Source: Vibrio zhanjiangensis
GTDB lineage: Bacteria > Pseudomonadota > Gammaproteobacteria > Enterobacterales > Vibrionaceae
Length of the DNA: 64,000 nucleotides
Assembly: GCF_030161235.1 (NCBI RefSeq)
Contig: NZ_BSPW01000024.1
Location: 124,001-188,000 of the forward strand
Direction: 5' to 3'
Positions 7,797 to 18,676 of the stretch are shown here, in pieces; position 1 is the first letter of the stretch, and the number at the start of each line of letters is the position of its first letter. Below the pieces are notes generated by a model. The model did not search any database, was not told where the DNA came from, and saw only the letters and a list, made by a program, of their open reading frames with translations. The position numbers and the translations under genes are program-made.

Positions 7797-8615
7797 CTAG
7801 ACCCTACGATAGATTTGGATGATAAAGTCAGCGTCACAGTCAAACGATTTCGCAGTGGCCAATAATTGTCTTAACGTCGAATCGGCTTTCCAAGCAAAAG
7901 GAGTCATTTGTAGAAGTTTATCAGCATCACCATTTTTGAGTGTCATTGTATAACTTAACTTTTCCACTTTCTCTAATTTAAACCCTTCAAACTCATCGGG
8001 TTTTTCATCATGAAGTTTTACGGTTTCGTACAATCTTTCTCTCAATTGGTATAAGTGACGAGCTCCGGGAGTAACGGTGATCAAAACGCCTTCTGAATGG
8101 ACAACGCGTTTGAGTTCAGTTGGATTGCACGGTGCATAAATTTTGAGTACTGCGCTTAGGCTACTCTCTTCAAAGGGTAAACGAGTACTTGAAGCGACAC
8201 TGAATTGGCAGTTTGGATAGCGTTTTGCTGCGTAGCGAATTGCGACTTTGGATATATCTAATCCGTAAGTAATGGCTTTGGCGTTGCGGTTGATTAATTG
8301 GCTTGCTACTTCATTGGTGTAATAGCCTTCGCCACATCCAATATCTAATAGTTTGTGTTGGGACCCTTGTAAATAGTGAACGCAGAGCTGTGCGACTTTT
8401 TCTTGTAGTGGCTGATAGTAGCTTTTTTCTAAGAAATGGCGACGTGCCTGCATCATTTCCTTATTATCTCCGGGATGTTTTGACCTTTTATGCTGAACTG
8501 GCATGAGATTGACATAGCCTTCTTTGGCGATATCAAATGAGTGATTGTTATTACAATGGTATGAATTGTTTCTTGGAGCCAAACTGCTATCACATAAAGG
8601 GCAAGAGTAAGACAT
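7797..8615 (-). CDS. rlmA: 23S rRNA (guanine(745)-N(1))-methyltransferase RlmA
   Basis: 272 residues, matching E. coli RlmA in length and order. The N-terminal zinc finger is present (Cys5, Cys8, Cys21, His25), followed by FDIAKEGYVNLMPVQHKRS and a GDNKEMMQARRHFL stretch nearly identical to E. coli. The SAM-binding motif LLDIGCGEGYYT follows at about 90-101. It methylates G745 of 23S rRNA using S-adenosylmethionine in the cytosol. It is followed on the same strand by the ChaN-like gene and preceded by yeaD. Confidence 0.95.
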   Translation of the reverse strand: MSYSCPLCDSSLAPRNNSYHCNNNHSFDIAKEGYVNLMPVQHKRSKHPGDNKEMMQARRHFLEKSYYQPLQEKVAQLCVHYLQGSQHKLLDIGCGEGYYTNEVASQLINRNAKAITYGLDISKVAIRYAAKRYPNCQFSVASSTRLPFEESSLSAVLKIYAPCNPTELKRVVHSEGVLITVTPGARHLYQLRERLYETVKLHDEKPDEFEGFKLEKVEKLSYTMTLKNGDADKLLQMTPFAWKADSTLRQLLATAKSFDCDADFIIQIYRRV

Positions 8616-8711
8616 AAGTATCTCGGTATCGATATAGATGAGCTGAATTCTAACAGGAAGGTGCCATGCAGACCATTAAGATTACCGCATACCAATGGCA
8701 TGCGGTGCTGA

Positions 8712-9596
8712 CTAACCGATAGATAGCTTGGTTGACAGTTGGTATGTTTTACCTGGTTGGAGCGCTTTTCCAGTTTCAAGACTGGATGCGTGAAGACTGG
8801 ATTCAATACACATCATAGTAAGGTAGCCATCGTCATCCATATCTTTTAAATCGGCTGATCCACGTTGCCAAGGGTTCCAAAGAACGGCTGAGTTGTGTCC
8901 ATCATTTTCAACTACCAGCTTGCGACTATAACCTGGATCTTGGAGGTGGATTTGCGTTTCCGTTTTAGGGTACACCCTATCTACTGAATCTGATAGTAAA
9001 ACGGTGCTATCACTTTCAAAACGGGCCCCATTTTGTAAGTTGTCCAAGTATTCTGGTCCAACACCTGTAATCATGATATCTCGTATATGACTAACCTTGA
9101 GATAGGTGTGCAGTGCAGCTGAGAATGTCCATGGTTTGTCGTCTGTATTGGTGACCTCTAAAGTGACTTTAAGCTCGTCTGTCACTTCCACAATCAGTCT
9201 GGCACTAAACTGAAATGGCCAAATATCCATACTTTGCTGTGAAGATGCCAATCCAAGTTCAACAATAACACCACGGTCATTCTCTCTGTGTTGCAGTAAT
9301 GACCATTCTGATGTGCGAGCAAATCCATGTGCAGGAGAGGCAATACGCCCAAACCATGGCCAGCATATTGGAATACCACCACGAAGGGCTGCTTTGCCAT
9401 CAAAGATTGCCCTATCGCTCATCCAGATAAGGTCGTGTTGTCCTGTAGGTTTGAAAGAGACAAGATGTCCGCCATGTAACGAAATACCAGCACTTGCCTT
9501 CTCATGAATGATTCGGATGATTTTTATTTGTTCTACTTGGACGATGGTGACGCTATCGGATAGAACGGTTAGGGGAGTCAGTGTGGTCAAATCCAT
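8712..9596 (-). CDS. yeaD: D-hexose-6-phosphate mutarotase (glucose-6-phosphate 1-epimerase)
   Basis: 294 residues, aldose 1-epimerase superfamily of the YeaD type. Visible motifs include ISLHGGHLVSFKP, GGIPICWPWFG, HGFARTSEW (catalytic His region), and LHTYLKV for the second histidine. The C-terminal VLWNPW and MMCIESS carry the catalytic Glu. The enzyme interconverts alpha and beta anomers of glucose-6-phosphate. It follows gapA on the same strand as in enterobacteria, with an intrinsic terminator between them. Confidence 0.92.
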   Translation of the reverse strand: MDLTTLTPLTVLSDSVTIVQVEQIKIIRIIHEKASAGISLHGGHLVSFKPTGQHDLIWMSDRAIFDGKAALRGGIPICWPWFGRIASPAHGFARTSEWSLLQHRENDRGVIVELGLASSQQSMDIWPFQFSARLIVEVTDELKVTLEVTNTDDKPWTFSAALHTYLKVSHIRDIMITGVGPEYLDNLQNGARFESDSTVLLSDSVDRVYPKTETQIHLQDPGYSRKLVVENDGHNSAVLWNPWQRGSADLKDMDDDGYLTMMCIESSLHASSLETGKALQPGKTYQLSTKLSIG

Positions 9597-9682
9597 ACAA
9601 TGTGGTTCCTCAGGCTAGGGGAAAACTAGAGACTCAACATTATGTCTATGTGCGCCTCAACGCGTGTTCTCATTACAGATAC

Positions 9683-9710
9683 AAAAAGACGGCTCATGGG
9701 CCGTCTTTTT
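9683..9710 (-). terminator. Intrinsic terminator of gapA
   Basis: A perfect 11-bp stem (AAAAAGACGGC / GCCGTCTTTTT) with a 6-nt loop ends in a T tract. It lies between the gapA stop and yeaD, so it terminates or attenuates gapA transcription before yeaD. Confidence 0.9.
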
Positions 9711-9757
9711 ATTCAAGCTATTCGACAATGGCTTGGAGCTTAGATGTAATATCGCTG

Positions 9758-10816
<1,059 letters not shown>

Positions 10817-10832
10817 TCAAAATCTGCAACAG

Positions 10833-10861
10833 ATAATCGGACTTAACTTGTTTAAAGTCAA
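10833..10861 (-). promoter_or_regulatory. Candidate sigma-70 promoter of gapA
   Basis: On the minus strand a TTGACT box (10856-10861) is separated by 17 bp from GATTAT (10833-10838), about 80 bp upstream of the gapA ATG. The rest of the 331-bp gapA/msrB intergenic region (10754-11084) is AT-rich. It holds a weak A/T hairpin at 10860-10881 and no further recognisable element. Confidence 0.4.
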
Positions 10862-11084
10862 AAAAAAGCGTCGCTTTTTTTCATAACAAGTCTCATTTGA
10901 CTATCTTTTGAACGGATTGTGGGTTTTTTTCTAAACCAGTTGACATAAGATAATTCGGATGCGTTCACGGGTGGTGAAAGTCTAACCATCCTTTCATGGA
11001 ATTAAAGTATGTGCTACAAACACTGACTAGCGCAAGTTTTTGCAGTGAAAAGTGAAGTTTTCAAATCCTTTATCAGAGGGAGAA

Positions 11085-11510
11085 ATGAGATTGAAATCAG
11101 TGAATACAAAAATACACAAACCTGATGAATACTGGCGTGATAAGTTATCTGAGGAAGAGTATCGAGTTTGTCGATTACAGGGTACTGAAGCTCCGTTTTC
11201 CGGTACCTTACTGCACAATAAAGATACGGGGATTTATGAATGTACTTGTTGTAATACCGCATTGTTTCAATCTGAAAACAAATTTGATTCTGGGTGTGGT
11301 TGGCCGAGTTTTGACGCACCTATCAATGACCAAGTGATACGCTACATCGAAGATCTTAGTCACGGAATGATCAGAACAGAGATTCGATGTGCGGTATGTG
11401 ATAGCCATCTAGGGCATGTTTTTCCCGACGGACCCAAGACCACAGGGGAAAGGTTCTGTGTCAACTCAGTGTCGTTAATTTTCAACAAATCAGACCAAAG
11501 CGGTGAGTAA
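11085..11510 (+). CDS. msrB: Peptide-methionine (R)-S-oxide reductase MsrB
   Basis: 141 residues from the ATG at 11085, chosen because AGAGGGAGA lies directly upstream and the N-terminus then aligns with E. coli MsrB; a GTG at 11052 would add 11 residues. Zinc ligands are Cys53/Cys56 and Cys102/Cys105. The motif SGCGWPSF and the catalytic Cys125 in [11 protein letters not shown] are intact. It reduces methionine-R-sulfoxide in oxidised proteins. It is divergent from gapA, as in E. coli. Confidence 0.94.
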   Translation: MRLKSVNTKIHKPDEYWRDKLSEEEYRVCRLQGTEAPFSGTLLHNKDTGIYECTCCNTALFQSENKFDSGCGWPSFDAPINDQVIRYIEDLSHGMIRTEIRCAVCDSHLGHVFPDGPKTTGERFCVNSVSLIFNKSDQSGE

Positions 11511-11519
11511 ATCACCGCT
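11499..11519. terminator. Bidirectional terminator between msrB and the DUF2989 gene
   Basis: A perfect 8-bp stem (AGCGGTGA / TCACCGCT) with a 5-nt loop overlaps the msrB stop codon and lies 16 bp before the convergent gene's end. Short T-rich stretches follow on both strands (ATTTGTTG and TTTGGTC). Confidence 0.65.
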
Positions 11520-11534
11520 ATTTGTTGAAATCTT

Positions 11535-12356
11535 TCATTTGAATTCAGGCATCATGCTGCGCTTGTATCGGCCGCTTTCTAGAGCGCTTTGGATATTATC
11601 TGCGATGTCATCTAGCTGCTCGTATTTGCTCTCACTAAATCCATACAGCAGTTTCATTTCTTGTTTGGATGCGATCACAGGGACTTCGAAGGCACTTGCA
11701 ACCATAGCCCAGACATAAGCTTGCTCTTTATGGTTTAATTGGTAATTAATACTGGCAAGAGATTTGAAAATTTCGGTATTGAGATTATCACCGTTGCTAA
11801 GTTCGAGCGATTTGTTGAGTAGTTTGATGGTCTTTTCCGAATCTCGGCTGGTGTAAAAGGTTGCAAGAGCATACTGCATTTCAGCGGTTTCAAGCGCAGG
11901 CTTGCCTTCAAGTTGTAAGAAGCTTCTTCGCGCACTTTCATCCCCGGTTTGGCTCCACAAAAAGTACAATGCGTCTGGGGAAGATGATTTTCTTATGTTT
12001 TCAACGATGGTTTTAAGATCATCACCCGCATTGACGAGGGCGTTAAATCTATTTCTTCTCAAATCTGCCTGATCTATGGTTTGAATTTGTGAAGCAAGCT
12101 CTAGACATTTTTTATATTCAGACACTAACGCATATTCTTTAATCAACATACTGTCGGAAGGGTTTTTCATTGAATCGTATCGATGCCAAATCAGATTGGT
12201 GCGTGGTAATCTACACTGACCATCGTTTTGATTCGTTCTCTCACACTTTAAGTTTGGATTATCCTGACACAGCTGATCGGTATTTCTTCTATTTTCGAAG
12301 CATCCGGTGACAGTTGCAGTTAGAATGACGATTATGAGTAATTTTAGTGGCTTCAT
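11535..12356 (-). CDS. DUF2989 family lipoprotein
   Basis: 273 residues with a lipoprotein signal peptide ending in lipobox VTGC (Cys19). The mature start is Cys-rich (FENRRNTDQLCQDNPNLKC...GQC). The remainder is alpha-helical and resembles Sel1/TPR-type solenoid sequence, for example ALATFYTSRDSEKTIKLLNKSLEL. This matches the DUF2989 family common in vibrios and shewanellas, whose role is unknown. It probably anchors in the outer membrane facing the periplasm (the residue after Cys is Phe, no Asp retention signal). Monocistronic, convergent to msrB. Confidence 0.8.
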   Translation of the reverse strand: MKPLKLLIIVILTATVTGCFENRRNTDQLCQDNPNLKCERTNQNDGQCRLPRTNLIWHRYDSMKNPSDSMLIKEYALVSEYKKCLELASQIQTIDQADLRRNRFNALVNAGDDLKTIVENIRKSSSPDALYFLWSQTGDESARRSFLQLEGKPALETAEMQYALATFYTSRDSEKTIKLLNKSLELSNGDNLNTEIFKSLASINYQLNHKEQAYVWAMVASAFEVPVIASKQEMKLLYGFSESKYEQLDDIADNIQSALESGRYKRSMMPEFK

Positions 12357-12461
12357 ATTTATAATTGCTTGTGATCCGTTACACTTATTTCAGCATACAA
12401 TCTTGACTCAGATCGCTTGCTAGTTATGTTTCTTATATCAGTTACAACTTAAGGATAGACC

Positions 12462-12746
12462 ATGGACGCAAAGCAGTTAGTCAATGCTATTACACCTGAG
12501 GCGTATGAGCGTCTGTTATATGCTGTTGAGACAGGTAAGTGGCCTGAGGGTTCAGTGCTTTCACAACAGCAACGAGACTCATGTATGCAAGCTGTAATGT
12601 TATATCAGTCAAAACACAACGAAGAAGCTCAACATATGACAGTTGCCAAAGGCGGCGAAGTGAGTTTTAAATCAAAATCTGAGTTAAAAAAACAGTTTGC
12701 CAATGATCAAGACGATATTTTGAGGGTTAACCCTAATCAATCCTAA
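12462..12746 (+). CDS. yeaC: DUF1315 family protein YeaC
   Basis: 94 residues that align with E. coli YeaC: ITPEAYERLLYAVETGKWP, then LSQQQRDSCMQAVMLYQSKHN, then EAQHMTVAKGGEV and KSKSELKKQF. A small cytosolic protein of unknown function. AAGGATAG precedes the ATG. As in enterobacteria it stays near msrB and gapA. The last 30 bases contain a 10-bp direct repeat (12728-12737 and 12744-12753) of no evident meaning. Confidence 0.88.
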   Translation: MDAKQLVNAITPEAYERLLYAVETGKWPEGSVLSQQQRDSCMQAVMLYQSKHNEEAQHMTVAKGGEVSFKSKSELKKQFANDQDDILRVNPNQS

Positions 12747-12762
12747 CCCTAATGTTGACGTA

Positions 12763-12791
12763 ATGATAGAAGGCTGTGTGCTTTCTATCAT
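12763..12791 (+). terminator. Hairpin after yeaC
   Basis: A perfect 9-bp stem (ATGATAGAA / TTCTATCAT) with an 11-nt loop lies between the convergent yeaC and ychJ genes. There is no strong T run after it, so termination is only suggested by position. Confidence 0.4.
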
Positions 12792-12824
12792 CAAAAAGTC
12801 TGCTGAAACTGCGATGTTAGTTCT

Positions 12825-13310
12825 TTAGCCACAGCACTTTTTGTACTTCTTACCACTCCCACAGAAACATGGGTCGTTTCGTCCTATTTTAATCATATTT
12901 GGCTTATCATCGAGCGAGTTTTCGTTGGGAAACGTACCGTCTATGTAGTACCAAAGACCGTTATCTTTGACAAATCGAGAACGTTCTTCGAGACAATATT
13001 CTATATCTTGCTCTGTGTAGAAGGCTTTAAAAGTGACAAATCCTTCTTGGGCGCAAGTCCCATGTTCTATTTTAAGTACCACTAGCTTACACCAGTTACT
13101 TTCTATAGATTGTTCAATTGCTTCCCTATGAATTTGTGCATTGCAACTTGGGTGATAAGTCTCAATAACGTAGTCCACCAAACCTTTTACGTGGGCACTA
13201 TAACGCGAGCGCATGAGTTGCTCTGGTGTTTTGGCCTTTGCATGATCTTTATGAATCGGTTCACAACAGTCAGCATAGGATCTATTGGTGCCGCAGGGAC
13301 AAGTTTGCAT
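12825..13310 (-). CDS. ychJ: YchJ family SEC-C motif protein (UPF0225)
   Basis: 161 residues with a SEC-C-like cysteine motif at each end: [13 protein letters not shown] at 4-16, and [14 protein letters not shown] at 147-160, a canonical zinc-binding SEC-C motif. The middle is the YchJ domain, with [25 protein letters not shown] and FVTFKAFY. Function is not established; SEC-C motifs bind zinc and can contact SecB or ribosome-linked partners. Single gene, on the same strand as lpxH-ppiB but 48 bp beyond them. Confidence 0.9.
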   Translation of the reverse strand: MQTCPCGTNRSYADCCEPIHKDHAKAKTPEQLMRSRYSAHVKGLVDYVIETYHPSCNAQIHREAIEQSIESNWCKLVVLKIEHGTCAQEGFVTFKAFYTEQDIEYCLEERSRFVKDNGLWYYIDGTFPNENSLDDKPNMIKIGRNDPCFCGSGKKYKKCCG

Positions 13311-13358
13311 CTTAGCTCCGATAATTTATTGCGTTTTCGAGAGGAGAAAAGTATCAAT

Positions 13359-14090
13359 TCATGAGAAAATGAATGGTCTTTTTTCTAAAGTGAACCCTTC
13401 TTGATTAAACACCAGTACCGAGCCTTGAGTGTACCAATCGCCAAGAACGATACGTGTTTTGGTTTGATCGCAAGAGCGGAATGTGTGGATATTCGGTCTA
13501 TGTGTATGACCATGAATCATAAGGCTGACTTGGTGTCTGTCCATCACGGCTTCGACTTCAGACTGGGTCACATCCATGATATCTAACGACTTGTTTTGTT
13601 TGTCTGAGCGAATATCTGTTTGTATTTTTTTGACAATCTTTGTCTTGATAGTCATTGGGATACGGTTAAAGAGCCACTGTAGCCAAGGTTGGTGGACTGT
13701 CTGGCGAAATTTAAGATAGTTGAGGTCCTCTGTACAGAGTGTATCACCATGCAGTATCACGGCTTTCGTGCCATAGAGATCGATGGCAGTCTCATCAGTT
13801 AACAGCGTCACTCCTGTTTCTCGAGCAAAATGTTTGCCGACAAGAAAATCTCGGTTACCACGAGTAAAGTAACAGGGGACGCCGTTGGATGTTAGGCGTT
13901 GGAACTCATAGCGAATTTGATTGGCAAATTCTGAACGATCATCATCACCTATCCAAAAATCGAACAAATCTCCTAAAACATACAGTGCATCTGCATGAGC
14001 AGCTTCTTCTCGCATAAAACGAGCAAAGCAATCTGTAATGTTGGGATGAGATGGGGAGAGATGAAGATCTGATATAAATAGCGTGGTCAT
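13359..14090 (-). CDS. lpxH: UDP-2,3-diacylglucosamine diphosphatase LpxH
   Basis: 243 residues, calcineurin-like phosphoesterase fold. Metal-binding motifs are all present: [12 protein letters not shown] (Asp8, His10), [30 protein letters not shown] and [10 protein letters not shown]. It hydrolyses UDP-2,3-diacylglucosamine to lipid X, the fourth step of lipid A synthesis, at the inner membrane surface. It follows ppiB on the same strand with a 59-bp gap, the usual ppiB-lpxH pair divergent from cysS. Confidence 0.96.
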   Translation of the reverse strand: MTTLFISDLHLSPSHPNITDCFARFMREEAAHADALYVLGDLFDFWIGDDDRSEFANQIRYEFQRLTSNGVPCYFTRGNRDFLVGKHFARETGVTLLTDETAIDLYGTKAVILHGDTLCTEDLNYLKFRQTVHQPWLQWLFNRIPMTIKTKIVKKIQTDIRSDKQNKSLDIMDVTQSEVEAVMDRHQVSLMIHGHTHRPNIHTFRSCDQTKTRIVLGDWYTQGSVLVFNQEGFTLEKRPFIFS

Positions 14091-14149
14091 AATTATTCGT
14101 CAATCAGTGAGCGTGGTAGGGGAGGGTTCGACACTCTCCCCAGCTAACA

Positions 14150-14644
14150 TTATTCTTCGATCGTTGTACCAGTAATCACTACATCTTCTAATGGTACATC
14201 TTGATGCATACCGTATGATCCTGTACTGACTTCTTTAATTTTGTTAACAATATCCATGCCTTCAGTTACTTCAGCAAAAACGCAGTAACCCCAGCCATCC
14301 ATGCTTTCACTACGGAAATCCAAGAAGGTATTGTTGTTTACATTGATAAAGAACTGTGAGCTTGCAGAATGTGGTTCCATAGTACGAGCCATAGCTAAAG
14401 TACCTGTTTTGTTACTTAGGCCATTATTTGCTTCATTTTTAATTGGATCTCGCGTTTCTTTTTCGCGTAGACCAGACTCCATCCCACCACCTTGAATCAT
14501 GAAACCATCAATAACACGGTGAAACAGAGTATTGTCATAGAAACCGTCACGACAATATTGCAAAAAGTTAGCACACGTTTCAGGTGCCTTGTCTTCGTTT
14601 AGTTCAACTTTGATGTCACCGAAGTTAGTGTGAAGGGTGATCAT
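14150..14644 (-). CDS. ppiB: Peptidyl-prolyl cis-trans isomerase B (cyclophilin)
   Basis: 164 residues, no signal peptide, so the cytosolic cyclophilin. It starts [15 protein letters not shown] and has [32 protein letters not shown] and [15 protein letters not shown], the cyclophilin active-site and hydrophobic pocket stretches. It accelerates proline isomerisation during folding. It is divergent from cysS; the 201-bp spacer 14645-14845 must hold both promoters. Confidence 0.96.
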   Translation of the reverse strand: MITLHTNFGDIKVELNEDKAPETCANFLQYCRDGFYDNTLFHRVIDGFMIQGGGMESGLREKETRDPIKNEANNGLSNKTGTLAMARTMEPHSASSQFFINVNNNTFLDFRSESMDGWGYCVFAEVTEGMDIVNKIKEVSTGSYGMHQDVPLEDVVITGTTIEE

Positions 14645-14845
14645 GATGATGTCCTTAGTTTATATTTTTGATGTAAAGACTGAATTCTATATGAAGTTGT
14701 ACCAATTTTGTATGTGAATTATGGAGGTTTTGGAGGATTAGTTACTTTAATCGTATTTTTTTCAACATTTGAGGGATGACCTCTAGGCGTTCCTATTGTT
14801 ATACTGAACCACTATTTCGTATTAGCAAATAATTAGATAGAGATC

Positions 14846-16228
14846 ATGTTAAAGATATACAACACACTCACAAGACAAAAAGAGGAATTTAAACCAATCA
14901 ATGCTAAAAAAGTTGGCATGTATGTCTGTGGGGTTACCATTTACGATCTCTGTCACATAGGTCATGGACGTACTTTTGTTTCTTTTGATGTGGTATCTCG
15001 TTACTTACGTTACTTGGGGTATGACTTAACGTTTGTTCGTAATATAACTGATATTGATGATAAAATCATCAAGCGCGCTAACGAGAATGGTGAAAGTTGT
15101 GAGTCGCTTACTGAGCGTCTTATCGGCGAAATGCATGCAGATTTTGATGCACTTAATATGAAGCGCCCTGATGTTGAGCCCCGTGCGACGGAATACATCG
15201 GTGAGATCATTGAATTGGTTGAAAAGCTTATTCAGCGTGGGTTTGCTTATGTGGCTGACAACGGCGATGTTATGTTTGAAGTCGCCAAGTTTGATGAATA
15301 CGGCAAGCTGTCAAAACAAGATTTGGATCAGCTGCAAGCGGGTGCACGGGTAGACGTAGAAGCGGCTAAACGCAGTCCACTTGATTTTGTGGTTTGGAAA
15401 ATGTCAAAGCCAGGTGAGCCTACTTGGGAATCCCCTTGGGGAGCGGGTCGCCCCGGTTGGCATATTGAGTGTTCTGCAATGAACTCATCGATTCTGGGTA
15501 ACCATTTTGATATTCACGGTGGTGGCTCTGACCTTCAGTTCCCTCATCATGAAAATGAGATAGCTCAGTCATGCTGTGCCCATGATACTCAATATGTCAA
15601 CACATGGATGCACAGTGGTATGGTGATGGTCGATAAAGAAAAAATGTCGAAATCACTTGGTAATTTTTTCACCATTCGTGATGTTCTAAGCCACTATGAT
15701 TCAGAAACGGTGCGTTACTTTTTGATGTCTGGTCATTATCGCAGTCAACTTAACTATAGTGAAGAAAATATAAATCAAGCCAAAGCATCCCTTGAACGCC
15801 TATATACTTCTTTGCGAGGATTGGATCTTACAGTACCTGCCGCGGGTGGTGAAGAGTACGTTAAACGCTATACCGAAGCCATGAATGATGACTTCAATAC
15901 ACCTGAAGCCTACTCAGTGTTGTTTGATATGGCCCGTGAAATAAACCGAATCAAAACTGAGGATATCAAACACGCTAGCGCGTTGGGTTCATTGATGCGC
16001 GAACTTGCTGATGTTATTGGTATCTTGCATCAAGAGCCGGAAGCCTTCTTAAAAGGGCAAACAGGTGATGATAGTGAAGTCGCTGAAATCGAGGCGCTTA
16101 TTAAATTGCGTAATGATTCGCGAGCTGCCAAAGACTGGGCGAACGCGGATGTCGCGCGTGATAAGCTGATGGCGATGGGGATTGTACTCGAAGATGGTCC
16201 ATCGGGAACGACGTGGCGTCGTAAGTAG
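14846..16228 (+). CDS. cysS: Cysteinyl-tRNA synthetase
   Basis: 460 residues, class I synthetase. Zinc ligand Cys28 in [14 protein letters not shown] signature at 37-40, the zinc motif WHIECSAMN with [12 protein letters not shown], and KMSKSLGNF near 266-274 are present. The C-terminal helical anticodon domain and its end, GPSGTTWRR, are intact. It charges tRNA-Cys with cysteine in the cytosol. The gene is followed 66 bp later by tdk on the same strand. Confidence 0.97.
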   Translation: MLKIYNTLTRQKEEFKPINAKKVGMYVCGVTIYDLCHIGHGRTFVSFDVVSRYLRYLGYDLTFVRNITDIDDKIIKRANENGESCESLTERLIGEMHADFDALNMKRPDVEPRATEYIGEIIELVEKLIQRGFAYVADNGDVMFEVAKFDEYGKLSKQDLDQLQAGARVDVEAAKRSPLDFVVWKMSKPGEPTWESPWGAGRPGWHIECSAMNSSILGNHFDIHGGGSDLQFPHHENEIAQSCCAHDTQYVNTWMHSGMVMVDKEKMSKSLGNFFTIRDVLSHYDSETVRYFLMSGHYRSQLNYSEENINQAKASLERLYTSLRGLDLTVPAAGGEEYVKRYTEAMNDDFNTPEAYSVLFDMAREINRIKTEDIKHASALGSLMRELADVIGILHQEPEAFLKGQTGDDSEVAEIEALIKLRNDSRAAKDWANADVARDKLMAMGIVLEDGPSGTTWRRK

Positions 16229-16294
16229 CTAATGTCATACGGGGCTGTGATCTCTCAGCCCTTTCTTTCTATCCACCGTTTAGGGTAAAAACCA

Positions 16295-16873
16295 GTGGCT
16301 CAGATGTACTTCTACTACTCTGCAATGAATGCAGGTAAATCCACGACACTTCTTCAATCCTCATTTAACTATCAAGAACGAGGCATGACGCCACTGATAT
16401 ACACAGCCGCCCTGGACGATAGGTATGGGGTGGGTAAGGTGAGTTCTCGTATCGGCCTACAATCGGATGCGCAGCTCTTTAGAAATGACACCAATCTTTA
16501 TCAAGAGATTGCGGCCTTGGATGAAGTCCAGAAGCGGCATTGTATTCTGGTCGATGAATGCCAGTTTCTATCGAAGCAACAAGTGTATCAGCTAACTGAA
16601 GTGGTAGATAAACTGAACATTCCTGTGCTGTGTTATGGCTTGAGAACCGACTTTTTGGGTGAGTTATTTGAAGGTAGCAAATACCTTCTTTCATGGGCAG
16701 ATAAGTTGATTGAGCTGAAGACGATTTGCCACTGTGGTCGTAAAGCGAATATGGTCATAAGAACAGATGAACATGGAAATGCGATTGCTCACGGAGATCA
16801 AGTTGCGATTGGTGGTAATGATAGATATGTTTCTGTTTGTCGCCAACACTACAAAGAAGCGTTAGGAAAATAA
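16295..16873 (+). CDS. tdk: Thymidine kinase
   Basis: 192 residues, type II thymidine kinase. P-loop [20 protein letters not shown] lies near the N-terminus, ILVDECQFL is the Walker B-like stretch, and the lasso zinc site has TICHCGRKA and VSVCRQHY. It phosphorylates thymidine or deoxyuridine for nucleotide salvage. The start was taken as printed for this frame: the codon at 16295 is GTG (the following codons read GCT CAG ATG TAC), so an ATG three codons later is also possible. A strong terminator follows. Confidence 0.94.
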   Translation: MAQMYFYYSAMNAGKSTTLLQSSFNYQERGMTPLIYTAALDDRYGVGKVSSRIGLQSDAQLFRNDTNLYQEIAALDEVQKRHCILVDECQFLSKQQVYQLTEVVDKLNIPVLCYGLRTDFLGELFEGSKYLLSWADKLIELKTICHCGRKANMVIRTDEHGNAIAHGDQVAIGGNDRYVSVCRQHYKEALGK

Positions 16874-16884
16874 GCCCAACCGAT

Positions 16885-16931
16885 GAATACAACAAAAAAC
16901 GGAGCATCAGGCTCCGTTTTTTGTTGTATTC
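16885..16931. terminator. Bidirectional terminator between tdk and infA (21-bp perfect stem)
   Basis: A perfect 21-bp inverted repeat (16885-16905 against 16911-16931) with a 5-nt loop contains a GC-rich core (CGGAGC / GCTCCG) flanked by A6 and T6 runs. It thus forms an intrinsic terminator for tdk on the plus strand and for infA on the minus strand. Confidence 0.92.
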
Positions 16932-16943
16932 GATAATCTAAGA

Positions 16944-17162
<219 letters not shown>

Positions 17163-17241
17163 TTATTCCTCTTTTAGAAATGGATAATTTCTGCTGGCAA
17201 TATTGCCAACTAAAATGAAATCAACAAATTTGGGACGTATT

Positions 17242-17940
17242 CTACCCTTGCCAACGCTGATTTACTAGCCTTTGATTACGTTGAAAACGGACTTTATAGC
17301 TCATTGCTGGGCATTCGTCGATTTGATACCCTAGATAAAGCCACTGTTTCCCTTGCTGTTGGCAATCTTTTATTTGAAATAAAACCGCTAACGTTCCTAG
17401 GGATAATGGGAAGAGAGGATCGAAAAAGGTATAAAATGCACTGATCGAGTTTGATAAAATATCGGTGACCGCAACCGCAATTAATCTATCTTGGTCGTAG
17501 ATATGCAAATATTGAGTATTGAGCCATTTACAATGTGAAAAATGCACAAATTCGTTCTGCTTTGGTGGATACATAGTGCCATTTTTGTGGCGAGCTTCAA
17601 TGTACCGTGAATACAAATCAAACCAGCCGGGTATCATCTCGTCTCTCAGCTCCCAGCTAAGGTGTTTTGCTTTGCTCAGTAAACGTTTTTGGCTTTTTGA
17701 AAATTCAATGTCTGGAACAGACAATCTGATCGGCTGACAAGATTGGCATGTGTCACAATGAGGCTTGTAAATAGTATCACCGCTGCGACGAAAACCATTG
17801 GCTAAGAGCACTTCATAGCCTGATGCAGTATGCATTGTGGGGTCAAGAGCGACCGCGACACGTTCTTGTTTATCGGCGAGATAGCTACATTGATGACTGT
17901 CTGTCAATCCTATACGAATTTGTTGCAGGTCAGAACTCAT
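17242..17940 (-). CDS. bpt: Aspartate/glutamate leucyltransferase Bpt
   Basis: 232 residues. The N-terminal segment SHQCSYLADKQERVAVAL, the CDTCQSCQPIRLSVPDIEFS cysteine motif, and SAFYTFFDPLFPLSLGTLAV with QWLYLGYQIDECPAM are typical of the Bpt/arginyltransferase-like family. It attaches leucine from Leu-tRNA to proteins with N-terminal Asp or Glu, feeding them into the N-degron (ClpS/ClpAP) pathway. It overlaps aat by 4 bp, so the two N-degron transferases are translationally coupled. Confidence 0.95.
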   Translation of the reverse strand: MSSDLQQIRIGLTDSHQCSYLADKQERVAVALDPTMHTASGYEVLLANGFRRSGDTIYKPHCDTCQSCQPIRLSVPDIEFSKSQKRLLSKAKHLSWELRDEMIPGWFDLYSRYIEARHKNGTMYPPKQNEFVHFSHCKWLNTQYLHIYDQDRLIAVAVTDILSNSISAFYTFFDPLFPLSLGTLAVLFQIKDCQQQGKQWLYLGYQIDECPAMSYKVRFQRNQRLVNQRWQG

Positions 17941-18659
17941 GGATTCTCCTTCGAAGACAACTTAATCCACTGCGGCTTAAAACTGCTCGCGACAAGTTTT
18001 TCCTGCTTTAATGATAGCAGGCTTTGTATAAATTCCTCTCGTTCTAACTCCAAAGCGCCAAGAGACTTGAGATGCTTGTTCATTACTTGGCAATCGATAA
18101 GCTTTCCTCGCATTGAAGAGAAATGTTCACAGAAATACCAAAGTGCAATTTTTGAGGCGTTGGTCTTTAGACTAAACATGGATTCTCCACAAAAGATTTG
18201 ACCTATTGAAACCCCATACAAGCCACCTACTATCATACCGTTATGCCAAACTTCGACAGAATGACAATGGCCTAATTTAGCAAGTGTCTTATAGGCAAGG
18301 CGCATTTCATGGGTCAGCCATGTTTCGTCTGCAGACCGTGTGAAAGCACACTGGTCGATGACGGTTTCTGTTGCCATATTGATGCTGACTTGATATTGAT
18401 ATTTTCTTTGAAACTTTTTAAGACTTTTGGACGGTTTAAATGTCTTAGGATAAAAGACAGCTCGTGGTGTTGGACTCCACCATAATATGGGGTCATCTTC
18501 GCTATACCATGGGAATATCCCATTTTGATAAGCTAGAAGTAGACGGTCTGTTGATAAATCCCCGCCATAAGCGAGTAGCCCATTGGGATCTTGAAGCGCT
18601 TCGTAGGGAGAGGGGAACCAGAGTTTATTACTGTCGAGTTCAGTGAGATAAATCGCCAT
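17937..18659 (-). CDS. aat: Leucyl/phenylalanyl-tRNA-protein transferase
   Basis: 240 residues, GNAT-like fold. Conserved stretches are WFPSPYEALQDPNGLLAYGGDL, GIFPWYSEDDPILWWSPTPRAV, GHCHSVEVWHNGMIVGGLYG, GQIFCGESMFSL and LIDCQVMNKHLKSLGA. It adds Leu or Phe to N-terminal Arg/Lys of substrates for ClpS recognition. First gene of the aat-bpt-(infA) unit, divergent from the glycine-zipper gene with only 17 bp between the starts, so promoters must overlap coding sequence or lie very close. Confidence 0.96.
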   Translation of the reverse strand: MAIYLTELDSNKLWFPSPYEALQDPNGLLAYGGDLSTDRLLLAYQNGIFPWYSEDDPILWWSPTPRAVFYPKTFKPSKSLKKFQRKYQYQVSINMATETVIDQCAFTRSADETWLTHEMRLAYKTLAKLGHCHSVEVWHNGMIVGGLYGVSIGQIFCGESMFSLKTNASKIALWYFCEHFSSMRGKLIDCQVMNKHLKSLGALELEREEFIQSLLSLKQEKLVASSFKPQWIKLSSKENP

Positions 18660-18676
18660 AATACAGGAGAATTACT

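Noticed and set aside
8684-8706. Inverted repeat ACCGCAT / ATGCGGT between yeaD and rlmA
   Set aside because: It is short with a 9-nt loop and no T tract in either direction; it is not strong enough to call a terminator.
10860-10881. A/T-rich hairpin in the gapA/msrB intergenic region
   Set aside because: The stem has only two or three G-C pairs and lies at or upstream of the proposed gapA -35 box, so it is unlikely to be a terminator or attenuator.
12728-12753. Two copies of TAACCCTAAT at the end of yeaC
   Set aside because: The repeat is only two units and spans the end of coding sequence; most likely chance, not a mobile-element end or protein site.
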